64,000 nucleotides of DNA, taken from assembly GCF_035916755.1 (NCBI RefSeq), contig NZ_JAYWIX010000006.1, positions 181,049 to 245,048 on the forward strand. The letters are read 5' to 3'. Made by a program: the position numbers and the translations under genes. Below, one piece after another: positions 40,102 through 48,038 of the stretch. Source of the DNA: Rothia sp035916755. Lineage in GTDB: Bacteria > Actinomycetota > Actinomycetes > Actinomycetales > Micrococcaceae. The number at the start of each line of letters is the position of its first letter. Position 1 is the first letter of the stretch. The notes beneath the pieces are model-generated. The model was not told where the DNA came from. It worked only from the letters and a program-made list of their open reading frames with translations, and did no database searches.

Positions 40102-40147
40102 ATAAGCATATAGCCTTATATATGAATATATAAGTCTATATGCTTAT
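40102..40147. promoter_or_regulatory. 46-bp near-perfect palindrome at the SatD-like start
   Basis: ATAAGCATATAG (40102-40113) and CTTATATAT (40115-40123) are mirrored by 40126-40134 and 40136-40147 about one centre (40124/40125), with one mismatched pair plus the central GA. It ends 3 bp before the ATG, leaving no room for a Shine-Dalgarno sequence: it is an operator candidate, and the transcript may be leaderless. Confidence 0.8.
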
Positions 40148-40150
40148 CTT

Positions 40151-40729
40151 ATGTTTGTTCTGACTGTTGACCAGGTGGGATCCTCCGCTGATAAAGATCG
40201 AATCCCCGACCTCTTTGCCCTTGTTGATGGGCTAGAGAGCGGTGGCGCCCCACTCCGTCCATTCCAGCGCACCGCAGGCGATGAAGCCCAAGCGGTGTTC
40301 GATGACCCAGCTGCTGCGCTTGTAACCGCTCTTGCCCTGGTGCGTACCGGTCACTGGTATGTGGGCATAGGGGAGGGGCCGGCAAACGTCCCGCTACCTG
40401 CAGAAACTCGGGCAGGGGCAGGGCCTGCCTTTGAGTATGCCCGCAGAGCGGTTGAGCGGGCTAAAAAAACAAAAGGACGCTGCTGCTTCGCTGGGTCTGT
40501 AGCGGTAGCTCAGCTGGTTGATAGAGCCCTGAGCTTGCTCGCCCGTCTTGAAATAGACCGGCAAGAAACCCGCCAGCAGGCAGGAGAAATAGCTCGTCAG
40601 GGGTTGTCTCAGAAACAAATAGCTGAAAAACTTGGGATAAGTCAGTCTGCCGTGAGCCAGCGGCTCAGCGAGGGCTACTGGTCTGAAACACGAGCCCTGA
40701 TAGACGAACTGGTAGAGATCCTGCGGTAG
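40151..40729 (+). CDS. SatD-family regulator-like protein
   Basis: A 192-residue protein starting FVLTVDQVGSSADKDRIPDL. The N-terminal half (RTAGDEAQAVFDDPAAALVT, HWYVGIGEGPANVPLP) matches the SatD-family fold with its GDExQ motif. The C-terminal ~60 residues carry a sigma-70-region-4-like helix-turn-helix: ARQGLSQKQIAEKLGISQSA followed by VSQRLSEGYW. A regulator role is inferred. A 46-bp palindrome touches its start codon, and a membrane protein gene follows 25 nt later, as in satDE-type pairs. SatD function is not well defined in the family. Confidence 0.75.
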   Translation: MFVLTVDQVGSSADKDRIPDLFALVDGLESGGAPLRPFQRTAGDEAQAVFDDPAAALVTALALVRTGHWYVGIGEGPANVPLPAETRAGAGPAFEYARRAVERAKKTKGRCCFAGSVAVAQLVDRALSLLARLEIDRQETRQQAGEIARQGLSQKQIAEKLGISQSAVSQRLSEGYWSETRALIDELVEILR

Positions 40730-40754
40730 CGAAACTCAACGATGAGGGAGCTGT

Positions 40755-41378
40755 ATGAGCATCTTTTTGGCCTGTGCCCTAGCGGTTGTGGGTCTGGCGG
40801 GCATTCTGCCCAGCTTGCAACCCGCTCTCAACAGAATGCCAGGAGCGGGCTTCCTGCTTATTCTTCAAGCAGCACTCATGGTCACCGTACTCGTGGTAAG
40901 CCTCTATGGGTATATAAATTCTTATCAGGAAATTGGGGTACTGACCGTGTGTGCTGTTTGGGCCGCAGCGTGTGGCGGAAGTCTTCCTCTAGCAACTTTG
41001 CTAAACCGTATCGCAAACCGTGAATCTGAACTCTCCACTGGCTCTGACGATTCGAAGCAACTGCACGGGTCGATAACAACACCGGAAGGTGAACAGCTAC
41101 AGATTGAAGGAACGCTGAGTTCGCCGAAAACACATGAGAGTGCTCTGTTAGCCGGTGGGCACTGGATTGGAATCTTTGAGCGCTTAACCATCGCCGCGCT
41201 GCTCGTCTTTGCACAGCCAGCACTTTTAGCAGCGGTGGTAGCAGTTAAGGGGCTGGCTCGTTACCCTGAGATTCGCGCAAAGAGCAGTCTCGCTGAAAAG
41301 TTCATTGTAGGAACTTTTGCATCGGCACTCTGGGCAGGTCTATGCGTCCTACCTACACACCTAATCCAAATGGGCTAG
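40755..41378 (+). CDS. Membrane protein partner of SatD-like gene
   Basis: A 207-residue protein with about five hydrophobic helices: SIFLACALAVVGLAGILPSL, FLLILQAALMVTVLVVSLYG, VCAVWAAACGGSLPLATLL, then after a polar loop (~85-130) LTIAALLVFAQPALLAAVVA and a final FIVGTFASALWAGLCVLP. It has no enzyme motif. It is 25 nt downstream of the SatD-like gene on the same strand, so an operon is likely. In firmicutes satD is followed by the membrane gene satE; the equivalence here is positional. The ATG at 40755 follows GAGGGAG. Confidence 0.7.
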   Translation: MSIFLACALAVVGLAGILPSLQPALNRMPGAGFLLILQAALMVTVLVVSLYGYINSYQEIGVLTVCAVWAAACGGSLPLATLLNRIANRESELSTGSDDSKQLHGSITTPEGEQLQIEGTLSSPKTHESALLAGGHWIGIFERLTIAALLVFAQPALLAAVVAVKGLARYPEIRAKSSLAEKFIVGTFASALWAGLCVLPTHLIQMG

Positions 41379-41514
41379 AGGAAAAAGTAGTGGATGGCGA
41401 GACTGGCTTTCATACTGAGGAAGTATGAAGAACTCACCTCTCAGGCTGATGTTTTCTTCGGCCTAACCCCCTAGTGTTAAAAGTGATACCGTCACGCACA
41501 ACAAGGGGAGACCC

Positions 41515-42531
41515 ATGCTCGAGGTCAGAAACCTCACCAAAAACTACGGCCCAAAAACGGCCGTCAATGACGTCAGCTTCACCGTGCCCAACGGCCGAGT
41601 CACCGGCTTCCTCGGCCCCAACGGCGCCGGTAAATCAACTACCATGCGCATGCTGGTGGGGCTAGAAAAGCCCTCCAAGGGCAGCGCCCTGGTCGACGGC
41701 CAGCCTTACCGCTCCCTCAAAAGCCCGCTCACCTCTGTCGGCGCCCTCCTCGACGCCAAAGCCATGCACCCCGGGCGTAACGGGGCAGCCCACCTGCGCT
41801 CGCTGGCGCTGACGCACGGTATCCCGAAATCCCGTGTTGATGAGGTTATCGAGATGACCGGCTTGGCCGCTGTCTCAAAGAAGAAGGTCAAGGGCTTCTC
41901 TCTGGGTATGGGCCAGCGCATGGGCATCGCAGCCGCCCTGCTGGGGGATCCCCAGAACATCATTCTCGATGAACCCGTCAACGGCCTTGACCCCGAGGGC
42001 GTTATCTGGGTGCGTAACCTGGCCCGCCACCTGGCTTCTGAGGGCCGCGCCGTGCTCATTTCCTCCCACCTGATGAGTGAGATGTCCCAGACTGCAGACG
42101 ACCTCATCGTGATTGGCCGTGGCCGTCTGCTGGCCAACTGCTCCATGGAAGACTTCCTGAAAATCGGCGATGAAAATAAGGTTCTCGTGCGCACCGACGC
42201 CCGCGATACCTTCGCTACCGCCCTGAACGAAGCCGGCCACCCCTTCACCGCCCTTGAAACGGACGGTCTGATGGTGGAACAGACGGATGCTCGCGACCTG
42301 GCCCGCCTGGCCCAGGGGGTCGGCGTGCTGCTACATGAGCTCACCCCGCAGAAGTCCACCCTGGAGCAGGTCTATATGAATATGACCCGCGACGACGTGG
42401 AATACACCTCGGCTAGCTTCGCTACCTCTCAGTCCGACGGCGGTGCGGACGCCCCCACCAGCTCTCAGCCTCCGGCTGGTGCTACCGCCCCGGCAGCCCC
42501 TTGGTACTCAACCTCAGCACAGGAGAACTAA
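41515..42531 (+). CDS. ABC transporter ATP-binding protein
   Basis: A 338-residue ATPase. Walker A GFLGPNGAGKSTTMRMLVGL is at ~31-50. A degenerate signature GFSLGMGQRMGIAAALLGD (~125-143) is followed directly by Walker B NIILDEPVNGLDPEGVIWVR, and the H-switch is in LISSHLMSEM. The ~60-residue C-terminal extension is Ser/Ala/Pro-rich (TSSQPPAGATAPAAPWYSTS). It belongs to the group that powers drug, lantibiotic or polyether export (BcrA/DrrA-like); the substrate is unknown. The permease gene starts 2 nt after its stop. RBS GGGGAG precedes ATG 41515. Confidence 0.9.
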   Translation: MLEVRNLTKNYGPKTAVNDVSFTVPNGRVTGFLGPNGAGKSTTMRMLVGLEKPSKGSALVDGQPYRSLKSPLTSVGALLDAKAMHPGRNGAAHLRSLALTHGIPKSRVDEVIEMTGLAAVSKKKVKGFSLGMGQRMGIAAALLGDPQNIILDEPVNGLDPEGVIWVRNLARHLASEGRAVLISSHLMSEMSQTADDLIVIGRGRLLANCSMEDFLKIGDENKVLVRTDARDTFATALNEAGHPFTALETDGLMVEQTDARDLARLAQGVGVLLHELTPQKSTLEQVYMNMTRDDVEYTSASFATSQSDGGADAPTSSQPPAGATAPAAPWYSTSAQEN

Positions 42532-42533
42532 CC

Positions 42534-43430
42534 ATGACCACCGCATCTGTTTCTCCCGCGTCCGCGCAGGTCAACCACTCCCGTTTTGCCGACCGCAAGC
42601 TGACCTTCTGGGGTGTGCTGCGCTCTGAGGTGCTGAAGTTCCGAACCCTCACCACCAACTGGGCCATGACCCTGATTCTGGCTGTGGTGATGGTGGGTAT
42701 GGCCCCGCTGTACTCCCTCGTGTTGAACTCTATGGCAGAGAACGCTGAGATGATGGCTCAGGCCTCTGAGGGTATGGCTCAGACGAATGCCGGCATCGAA
42801 TCTATGACCAATATGGCATATGCCCTGGGCACTTCGGGTGTTGATCTGGCCAATATGCTCATTGCCGCTGTTGCAGCTGTATTTATTGGGGCTGAATATG
42901 CCACTCGGTCTATACATACTAGTCTAACCGTTGTTCCCCGCCGTTCGTCGCTTTACATCGCCAAGCTACTGGTTCTGAGCGTCTATGGTTTCGTACTGGG
43001 CTTTGTACTGGCTGCCCTGGCTTATGCTGCCGGCTACCCCGTGCTTGATTCAACTATCCGAGACACCCTGGAATTCACCGACGGGCTGGTGCTCAACTGG
43101 GCGGCAGTGGGTCTTTACTTCATGTTTATGACCTGGATGGGCTACGGCTTCGGCGCCCTCTTCCGCAATAACGCTGGTGGCATCGTCATGGTGGTCTTCC
43201 TGCTCTTCGTGCTGCCCATCATTGCCAATATCTTCATGGGTCAATTCGAATGGGTAGCGGACGCCTACAACTACCTGCCCTCGGGCCTGGGCCGCGTTAT
43301 TCTCACCTACGACCTGAGTTCAGACGCCGACATCAGTTACCTGGAAGGCGGTGCCTGGTTTGCCCTCTGGGCTGCTGTGCCCGCTCTGCTGGGTTACCTG
43401 CGGTTTACTCTCACTGATACCCGCGGCTAA
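42534..43430 (+). CDS. ABC transporter permease
   Basis: A 298-residue membrane protein from ATG 42534 (AGGAG upstream, overlapping the ATPase end). Six hydrophobic segments: a first near TTNWAMTLILAVVMVGMAPL, then LANMLIAAVAAVFIGAEYAT, LLVLSVYGFVLGFVLAALAY, LNWAAVGLYFMFMTWMGYG, GIVMVVFLLFVLPIIANIF and a last one ending LLGYLRFTLTDTRG. It has the EYATRSIHTSLTVVPRR loop typical of ABC-2 type permeases. It forms the exporter with the preceding ATPase; immunity or drug export is inferred. A strong terminator follows. Confidence 0.88.
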   Translation: MTTASVSPASAQVNHSRFADRKLTFWGVLRSEVLKFRTLTTNWAMTLILAVVMVGMAPLYSLVLNSMAENAEMMAQASEGMAQTNAGIESMTNMAYALGTSGVDLANMLIAAVAAVFIGAEYATRSIHTSLTVVPRRSSLYIAKLLVLSVYGFVLGFVLAALAYAAGYPVLDSTIRDTLEFTDGLVLNWAAVGLYFMFMTWMGYGFGALFRNNAGGIVMVVFLLFVLPIIANIFMGQFEWVADAYNYLPSGLGRVILTYDLSSDADISYLEGGAWFALWAAVPALLGYLRFTLTDTRG

Positions 43431-43455
43431 AACTGGCTAGCCCCTCAGAAAGATA

Positions 43456-43498
43456 GGGTGGTGTTTTCTTCTCTCTAGCAGAGAAGAAAACACCACCC
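43456..43498 (+). terminator. Terminator of the ABC exporter operon
   Basis: A 19-bp perfect stem (43456-43474 with 43480-43498), loop CTAGC, followed by TTATTGTTT. Confidence 0.92.
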
Positions 43499-43524
43499 TT
43501 ATTGTTTAGCTTTACAATAGAGCC

Positions 43525-44811
43525 ATGGTTGAGCGCAAGAAAAAGGACGGCGAACAGTGGCTGGCTCGTGCCGTCTCCCATGCCCGCCCCGAGGCTGTGC
43601 GCGACACCTTCACCACCTCCATCCAGCGAGTAAGCCGAATCCCTGGCCAGGTCGGGGAGTTCTCCGGGCGCGCTGCCGGCGTTCTGACCCGCAAGGACGC
43701 CCACACCGTCCGCGTCCGTCTCACCCTCACCACCCTCTTCGTCACCCTGCTCGCCATACTGGTCGCCGCTGTGGGTAACTACCTCTCTCTCACCCACACC
43801 CCCGAAGACAGCGTTGACCACTACATGAGCGCCCTCGAACGCGGCGACTACATCGCCGGCATCGACCGCGGCGCCTACAGCGACTTCACCTACACCTATC
43901 TCACCAACTCCATCTACCGCGCCGCCCAGGGGCGCATAGAAAACTACACCATCACCGGTACCAGCAAGGACGCCGCCGGGCAGGTAACAGCCAGCGTCCT
44001 CGCCACGGTCGCGGGGCAAGACCACCAGCTCGCCCTGCCACTGACCCAGATACCCCGCACCGGGCCCTTCAACGACAGCTGGCAACTTGCCACCCCCGCC
44101 CAGTCTTACCTCACCCTCACCGCGCCGGTAGCGCTCGCTGGGGTGCAGGTCAACGGCCAGTCCCTTGACCTTCCCGTTACGCGCCGTACAGAAACAGAGG
44201 CCGGCTACCAGTGGACTATCCCCACCCTGCCTGGCACCTACGATTTCACCCTGCCGAGCAGCTCCTACTACACCCTCAACCATGCTGACCACGTGATCAC
44301 TGCACCCCTGCCCGGTCAGGGGCATGCTACCCAAGAGCTCACCCTCGATGTGCGCCCCTCTCCCCGCATGTGGAACGAAACCAACAACCTCATCACCTCC
44401 TGGTTAGAACGCTGTGAAAGCGCCCGCCGCCTGGACATCGCAGGGTGCCCCACATCCCTCCTGCACGGCGAAGACTCCACCGCCACCATCAGCAATGTCT
44501 CCTGGGAGCTCACCGACCGCCCCGCCTTCTACCTGGTGCCAGACCGTACCGACCCCCGAATCTGGCGGGCCTCCCGCTACCGCCAGGCCACCTTTGAAGT
44601 CACCTACCTTGCCGACGGTAAAGCCCAACGAGAAATCATCCCCTTCTATATCAACGCTGAGGTAGTCTCAGATGGAGCCCAAGCTGACATCAGCGTGGGC
44701 CTCGGCGGTAGCGAAGAAAGTGAAGCCCAGCTGCGCCAAGCCATCAACAGCGAAGACGCCGCCAAATCCACCCTCCAAAAATTTGTGGCCTCACTCGAGA
44801 CCACCCCCTAA
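43525..44811 (+). CDS. Membrane-anchored extracytoplasmic protein, unknown
   Basis: A 428-residue protein. A cytoplasmic N-terminus (~70 residues, basic) leads into one transmembrane helix TLTTLFVTLLAILVAAVGNY (~71-91). The remaining ~335 residues are extracytoplasmic and beta-rich. Repeated YxxF/TLT patterns such as DHYMSALERGDYIAGIDRG and LPGTYDFTLPSSSYYTLNHA suggest two similar domains of the type that precede TM2-domain proteins in actinobacteria. Two cysteines (ERCESARRLDIAGCP) lie 12 residues apart. No enzyme motif is seen. The TM2-domain gene starts 12 nt after its stop, so they form an operon. Confidence 0.7.
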   Translation: MVERKKKDGEQWLARAVSHARPEAVRDTFTTSIQRVSRIPGQVGEFSGRAAGVLTRKDAHTVRVRLTLTTLFVTLLAILVAAVGNYLSLTHTPEDSVDHYMSALERGDYIAGIDRGAYSDFTYTYLTNSIYRAAQGRIENYTITGTSKDAAGQVTASVLATVAGQDHQLALPLTQIPRTGPFNDSWQLATPAQSYLTLTAPVALAGVQVNGQSLDLPVTRRTETEAGYQWTIPTLPGTYDFTLPSSSYYTLNHADHVITAPLPGQGHATQELTLDVRPSPRMWNETNNLITSWLERCESARRLDIAGCPTSLLHGEDSTATISNVSWELTDRPAFYLVPDRTDPRIWRASRYRQATFEVTYLADGKAQREIIPFYINAEVVSDGAQADISVGLGGSEESEAQLRQAINSEDAAKSTLQKFVASLETTP

Positions 44812-44823
44812 AGGCAGGAGACC

Positions 44824-45177
44824 ATGCCCGAACAGCCCCAGCACTACCAGCCCACCTACATCAACAACCCCGGCCGCGCCCGCTCCTTTGCGCAGGGCCA
44901 GCCGGTCTACATCGTGCAGGCCAAATCCACCCTGGTGGCCTACCTGCTTTTCTTCTTCCTCTGGTGGCTCGGGGCCCACAAGTTCTACCTGCGCCAGCCC
45001 TTCATGGGTATCTTCTACATCGTGGGTAACCTCATCGCGGGTGGCATCACCGCGGCCGTGCCCTTCATTGGCTGGATCTTCTACATCCCTCTGGTTATCG
45101 TCATGATCTGGGATCTCTTCACCATCCCCGTACGCGTTGGCTACCTCAACGCCCTCGCTAACCGCCGCATCTACTAA
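44824..45177 (+). CDS. TM2-domain membrane protein
   Basis: A 117-residue protein. After a polar Gln/Pro/Tyr-rich start (QPQHYQPTYINN), the TM2 module appears: KSTLVAYLLFFFLWWLGAHK, then FYLRQPFMGIFYIVGNLIAG and FIGWIFYIPLVIVMIWDLFT. The first helix is followed by the conserved G-A-H-K-F-Y turn. TM2 proteins are two-helix membrane proteins of unknown function. It lies 12 nt downstream of the extracytoplasmic protein gene. RBS AGGCAGGAG precedes ATG 44824. Confidence 0.88.
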   Translation: MPEQPQHYQPTYINNPGRARSFAQGQPVYIVQAKSTLVAYLLFFFLWWLGAHKFYLRQPFMGIFYIVGNLIAGGITAAVPFIGWIFYIPLVIVMIWDLFTIPVRVGYLNALANRRIY

Positions 45178-45353
45178 TGGTGCTGTGAACAACACCGCTT
45201 TAACCGCGCCACCCCTGCCCAAACCGGGCGTCCTGCGGTAAAGTTGGTCAAGTCTGTGCTGGCACTCGGCCAACACCTGAGACCGGCCAGGCCGTACGTA
45301 ATCTCCTGCTATGGAAATCCCATAGCCGCTTAGCCCAAAGGAGGGGTTTAATC

Positions 45354-45659
45354 ATGCGTGCATACGAACTGATGGTTATCCTCAACCCCGAGGTAGAGGA
45401 CAAGGCTGTAGAGCCCACCCTCACCAAGTTCCTCGAAGTTGTCACCAAGGACAACGGCACCGTTGACAACATGGACATCTGGGGCCGCCGTAAGCTCGCT
45501 TACGAGATTCAGAAGAAGTCCGAAGGCATCTACGCCGTCGTTAACTTCACCTCAACCCCCGAGACTGCAGCTGAACTGGACCGCGTTCTGAACCTGAACG
45601 AATCCGTCATGCGCACCAAGATCATCCGCCCGGAAGATCAGCAGATCTCCTCCAAGTAA
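45354..45659 (+). CDS. rpsF: 30S ribosomal protein S6
   Basis: A 101-residue protein starting MRAYELMVILNPEVEDKAVE with WGRRKLAYEIQKKSEGIYAV, the canonical S6. It binds 16S rRNA with S18 (encoded at 46546). A hairpin GCTATGG/CCATAGC followed by CGC lies in the leader at 45308-45329, just before the GGAGG; the S6-S18 complex represses its own operon through a leader element with an exposed CCG in many bacteria, so this hairpin is a candidate. The ssb, rpsR and rplI genes follow. Confidence 0.97.
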   Translation: MRAYELMVILNPEVEDKAVEPTLTKFLEVVTKDNGTVDNMDIWGRRKLAYEIQKKSEGIYAVVNFTSTPETAAELDRVLNLNESVMRTKIIRPEDQQISSK

Positions 45660-45747
45660 ATGTTTGAGACGGGGCCCTGTTCACTAAAATGTCAGACCCC
45701 CGTGCAAAACTTCAAATACTTACTCTTATTACGACTGGAGGCATCAC

Positions 45748-46416
45748 ATGGCTGGCGATACCGTCATTACCGTCATCGGTAACCTGACCGGCGATCCTGA
45801 GCTTCGCTTCACCCCCAACGGTGCGGCGGTAGCTAACTTCACGATCGCTTCGACTCCCCGCAACTTCGACCGCGCGTCCGGCGAATGGAAAGAAGGCGAG
45901 ACCCTCTTCCTGCGCGCCAGCGTCTGGCGTGAAGCTGCCGAGAACGTCGCCGAGACCCTGAAGAAGGGCATGCGCGTCATCGCGCAGGGCCGTCTGAAGT
46001 CTCGCTCGTATGAAACCAAAGAAGGCGAACGCCGCACCAGCATGGAGCTAGAGATCGAAGAAATCGGTCCCTCACTCCGCTTCGCCTCCGCTAATGTATC
46101 CCGCAACCAGCGCTCAGGTGGCAACTTCGGTGGCGACCAGGGCTTCGGCGGCGGCTACGGCAACCAGCAGGGCAACGGTTTCAACGCCGGTGGCCAGGGT
46201 GGTTACGGCGGCGGCGCAGGTTACGGCAACCAGGGCGGCTACGGTGGCAACACCGGCGGCGCACAGCAGGGCAACTTCAACGCTGCCCCTGCCGCACCCG
46301 CAGCAGCCCCCCAGGCCGCACCTGCCCAGCAGGCACCCGCTGCTGACCCCTGGGGCCAGCAGTCCGGTGGCAACTACGACTGGGGATCCGGCACAGACGA
46401 CGAACCCCCCTTCTAA
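45748..46416 (+). CDS. ssb: Single-stranded DNA-binding protein
   Basis: A 222-residue protein. The OB-fold begins AGDTVITVIGNLTGDPELRF and includes FLRASVWREAAENVAETLKK and VIAQGRLKSRSYETKEGERR. The C-terminal half is a Gly/Gln/Asn-rich disordered tail, and the protein ends TDDEPPF, the acidic tip that binds partner proteins. It coats single-stranded DNA during replication and repair. Its place between rpsF and rpsR is conserved. Multiple GGYGG units make the DNA internally repetitive at 46130-46270. Confidence 0.97.
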   Translation: MAGDTVITVIGNLTGDPELRFTPNGAAVANFTIASTPRNFDRASGEWKEGETLFLRASVWREAAENVAETLKKGMRVIAQGRLKSRSYETKEGERRTSMELEIEEIGPSLRFASANVSRNQRSGGNFGGDQGFGGGYGNQQGNGFNAGGQGGYGGGAGYGNQGGYGGNTGGAQQGNFNAAPAAPAAAPQAAPAQQAPAADPWGQQSGGNYDWGSGTDDEPPF

Positions 46417-46545
46417 ACCCAGGGCAGGCACCGCCTGCACGGCAGAAGGGAAGGGGCGTCCAGCGTCCTTCTTTGAACCAAGACAAAATATTCATCCATC
46501 CCGCGGTTTATCCCGCGGGCTCCCACCAGAAAAAGGAGCACCACG

Positions 46546-46782
46546 ATGGCTAAGGCTGAAATCCGCAAGCCCAAACCCAAGCAGAATCCCCTGAAGGCTG
46601 CTGACGTCACCGTAATCGACTACAAGGACGTCGCACTTCTGCGTAAGTTCATCTCCGACCGCGGCAAGATCCGTGCACGTCGCGTCACCGGCGTGACCGT
46701 TCAGGAACAGCGCAAGATCGCTCAGGCAATCAAGAACGCCCGCGAAGTTGCACTGCTGCCCTACTCAGGCGCTGGCCGCTAA
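46546..46782 (+). CDS. rpsR: 30S ribosomal protein S18
   Basis: A 78-residue basic protein (AKAEIRKPKPKQNPLKAADV, FISDRGKIRARRVTGV) ending LLPYSGAGR. It lacks zinc-binding cysteines, so it is a C-minus form that does not need zinc. It pairs with S6 on the small subunit. The leader carries a CCCGCGG/CCGCGGG hairpin at 46500-46519. GGAG lies 7 nt before ATG 46546. Confidence 0.96.
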   Translation: MAKAEIRKPKPKQNPLKAADVTVIDYKDVALLRKFISDRGKIRARRVTGVTVQEQRKIAQAIKNAREVALLPYSGAGR

Positions 46783-46804
46783 ATCGATAGGAGAGTAGAA
46801 GAAC

Positions 46805-47254
46805 ATGGCTAAGATCATTCTTACTCAGGAAGTCACCGGTCTCGGTGCCGCTGGCGACGTCGTCACCGTAAAGGACGGCTACGCACGTAACTACCTGCTG
46901 CCCCGCGGCTTCGCAGTCACCTGGACTGTAGGCGGCGAAAAGCAGGTTGAGTCCATCCGCGCAGCACGCGCTGCTCGCGCCAAGGCTAACCTCGAAGAGG
47001 CAAAGGCAACCGCAGCTGCTCTGGCAGCAAAGCCCGTTGTTGTTGCTCACAAGGCTGGTGCTGACGGCCGCCTCTTCGGCACCGTCAAGGCTGAGCACGT
47101 TGCTGACGCCATTGAGGCATCAGGTGCAGGCTCCGTCGACAAGCGTGCAATCAACCTCGGTTCCGCTATCAAGCGCACCGGCGTTTACACCGTTTCCGTG
47201 CGTCTGCACGAAGACGTTGTAGCTAACGTTGAGCTGGACGTTGTAGCCGAGTAA
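46805..47254 (+). CDS. rplI: 50S ribosomal protein L9
   Basis: A 149-residue protein starting MAKIILTQEVTGLGAAGDVV followed by VKDGYARNYLLPRGFAV, diagnostic for L9. A long helix joins the two RNA-binding domains. It begins 22 nt after rpsR with AGGAGA upstream. It is the last gene of the rpsF-ssb-rpsR-rplI unit; a terminator follows at 47296-47330. Confidence 0.97.
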   Translation: MAKIILTQEVTGLGAAGDVVTVKDGYARNYLLPRGFAVTWTVGGEKQVESIRAARAARAKANLEEAKATAAALAAKPVVVAHKAGADGRLFGTVKAEHVADAIEASGAGSVDKRAINLGSAIKRTGVYTVSVRLHEDVVANVELDVVAE

Positions 47255-47295
47255 TTCCTTTGAGGATTATTCGCTAGGTTTCTAGCAGCATGAGG

Positions 47296-47330
47296 ACGCC
47301 CCGTTCCCCCTTGGTGGGGGAGCGGGGCGT
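47296..47330 (+). terminator. Terminator of the rpsF-rplI operon
   Basis: ACGCCCCGTTCCCCC (47296-47310) pairs with GGGGGAGCGGGGCGT (47316-47330) with one G-T pair; only TCT follows. Confidence 0.7.
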
Positions 47331-47384
47331 TCTGCGTGTGGTGGGCTTGCGGTTTTCACAGGGGAGTCTGGCATGCTAGAGGGT

Positions 47385-47711
47385 ATGGCTTTACAATCGA
47401 CACCTCCTGCTGTCCGTACCCGCCGCCCGCAGAGCACCCAGACCCTGATTGCAGCTGCGATTACCGAGGGCGTGGCGGTACTGACGCTGGTGTTGGCTTT
47501 CATAGTGAACGTAGGGTCCCCCTCAACGGTTCTAGCGACCTTTTTAGGGTTCATGGCGATTTCTGTTGTGGCAGCTACCCTGGCCTTTGTGCTGGCCCTG
47601 GTGGGTCTGCTGCGCTTTGCCCGGCACACGCTCTGGTTCATCGTGATTCTGGTGGTGTCTGTGCTGGCTAACCCGGTGCTCTGGTTCTTCTTGATTGGCT
47701 ACTTCTCCTAG
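47385..47711 (+). CDS. Small three-helix membrane protein
   Basis: A 108-residue protein from ATG 47385 (GAGGGT upstream; an ATG at 47373 would add only MLEG). Three hydrophobic helices: TLIAAAITEGVAVLTLVLAF, LATFLGFMAISVVAATLAFV with VLALVGLLRF, and FIVILVVSVLANPVLWFFLI. Short Arg-rich ends (RTRRPQ) suggest the N-terminus is inside. No family is recognised. It stands alone between the ribosomal operon terminator and a possible small RNA. Confidence 0.65.
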   Translation: MALQSTPPAVRTRRPQSTQTLIAAAITEGVAVLTLVLAFIVNVGSPSTVLATFLGFMAISVVAATLAFVLALVGLLRFARHTLWFIVILVVSVLANPVLWFFLIGYFS

Positions 47712-47829
47712 AAGTTCCCCGGTCTGGCCAGTGCCTGCCTGCGCTCCGGGAAGTGCCCATGGGCGTCCGCAAAAATACCCAGCTTGCTCCCAGGCAACTC
47801 AAAACCCAGTTCAAGCCTAGTGCGGTTAT

Positions 47830-47952
47830 ATAGATGTAACAGCTCGAAAGGCTACAAGAAGCGAATGTGTGTGCTTCGAAAAGCGGGTAATGCTGAACCC
47901 GGTTTTCACTCACCGATGGCGAGACCAGTATGGGGGTCTCGCCATCAGTGTT
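47830..47952 (+). ncRNA. Candidate small RNA with own terminator
   Basis: A 327-bp gene-free spacer (47712-48038) contains a TATATA box near 47827, then hairpins GAAGC...GCTTC (~47857-47876) and GCGGGT...ACCCGG, and a 12-bp perfect terminator stem (47915-47926 with 47935-47946) followed by AGTGTTT. No open reading frame with a ribosome binding site is present. A small RNA or leader is inferred; no known RNA family was recognised. Confidence 0.35.
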
Positions 47953-48038
47953 TAAGGTGTTTTTCACCCGCCCGGCGGATGCGCCTTAGCTCCGTTTTCT
48001 TTAGGGTAGAAGCAAAGACCCACACACGAAAGGTAGCA

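Noticed and set aside
41405..41432. TTCATACT/AGTATGAA hairpin before the ABC exporter genes
   Set aside because: Only 8 bp with no T-run; too weak to call a terminator or operator.
46130..46270. Repetitive GGYGG-coding DNA
   Set aside because: It is the normal low-complexity tail of SSB, not a mobile repeat.
47784..48038. N-terminal extension of the DUF418 protein
   Set aside because: It would translate through a perfect terminator hairpin; the family start DVARGLMLWGIA fits ATG 48039.
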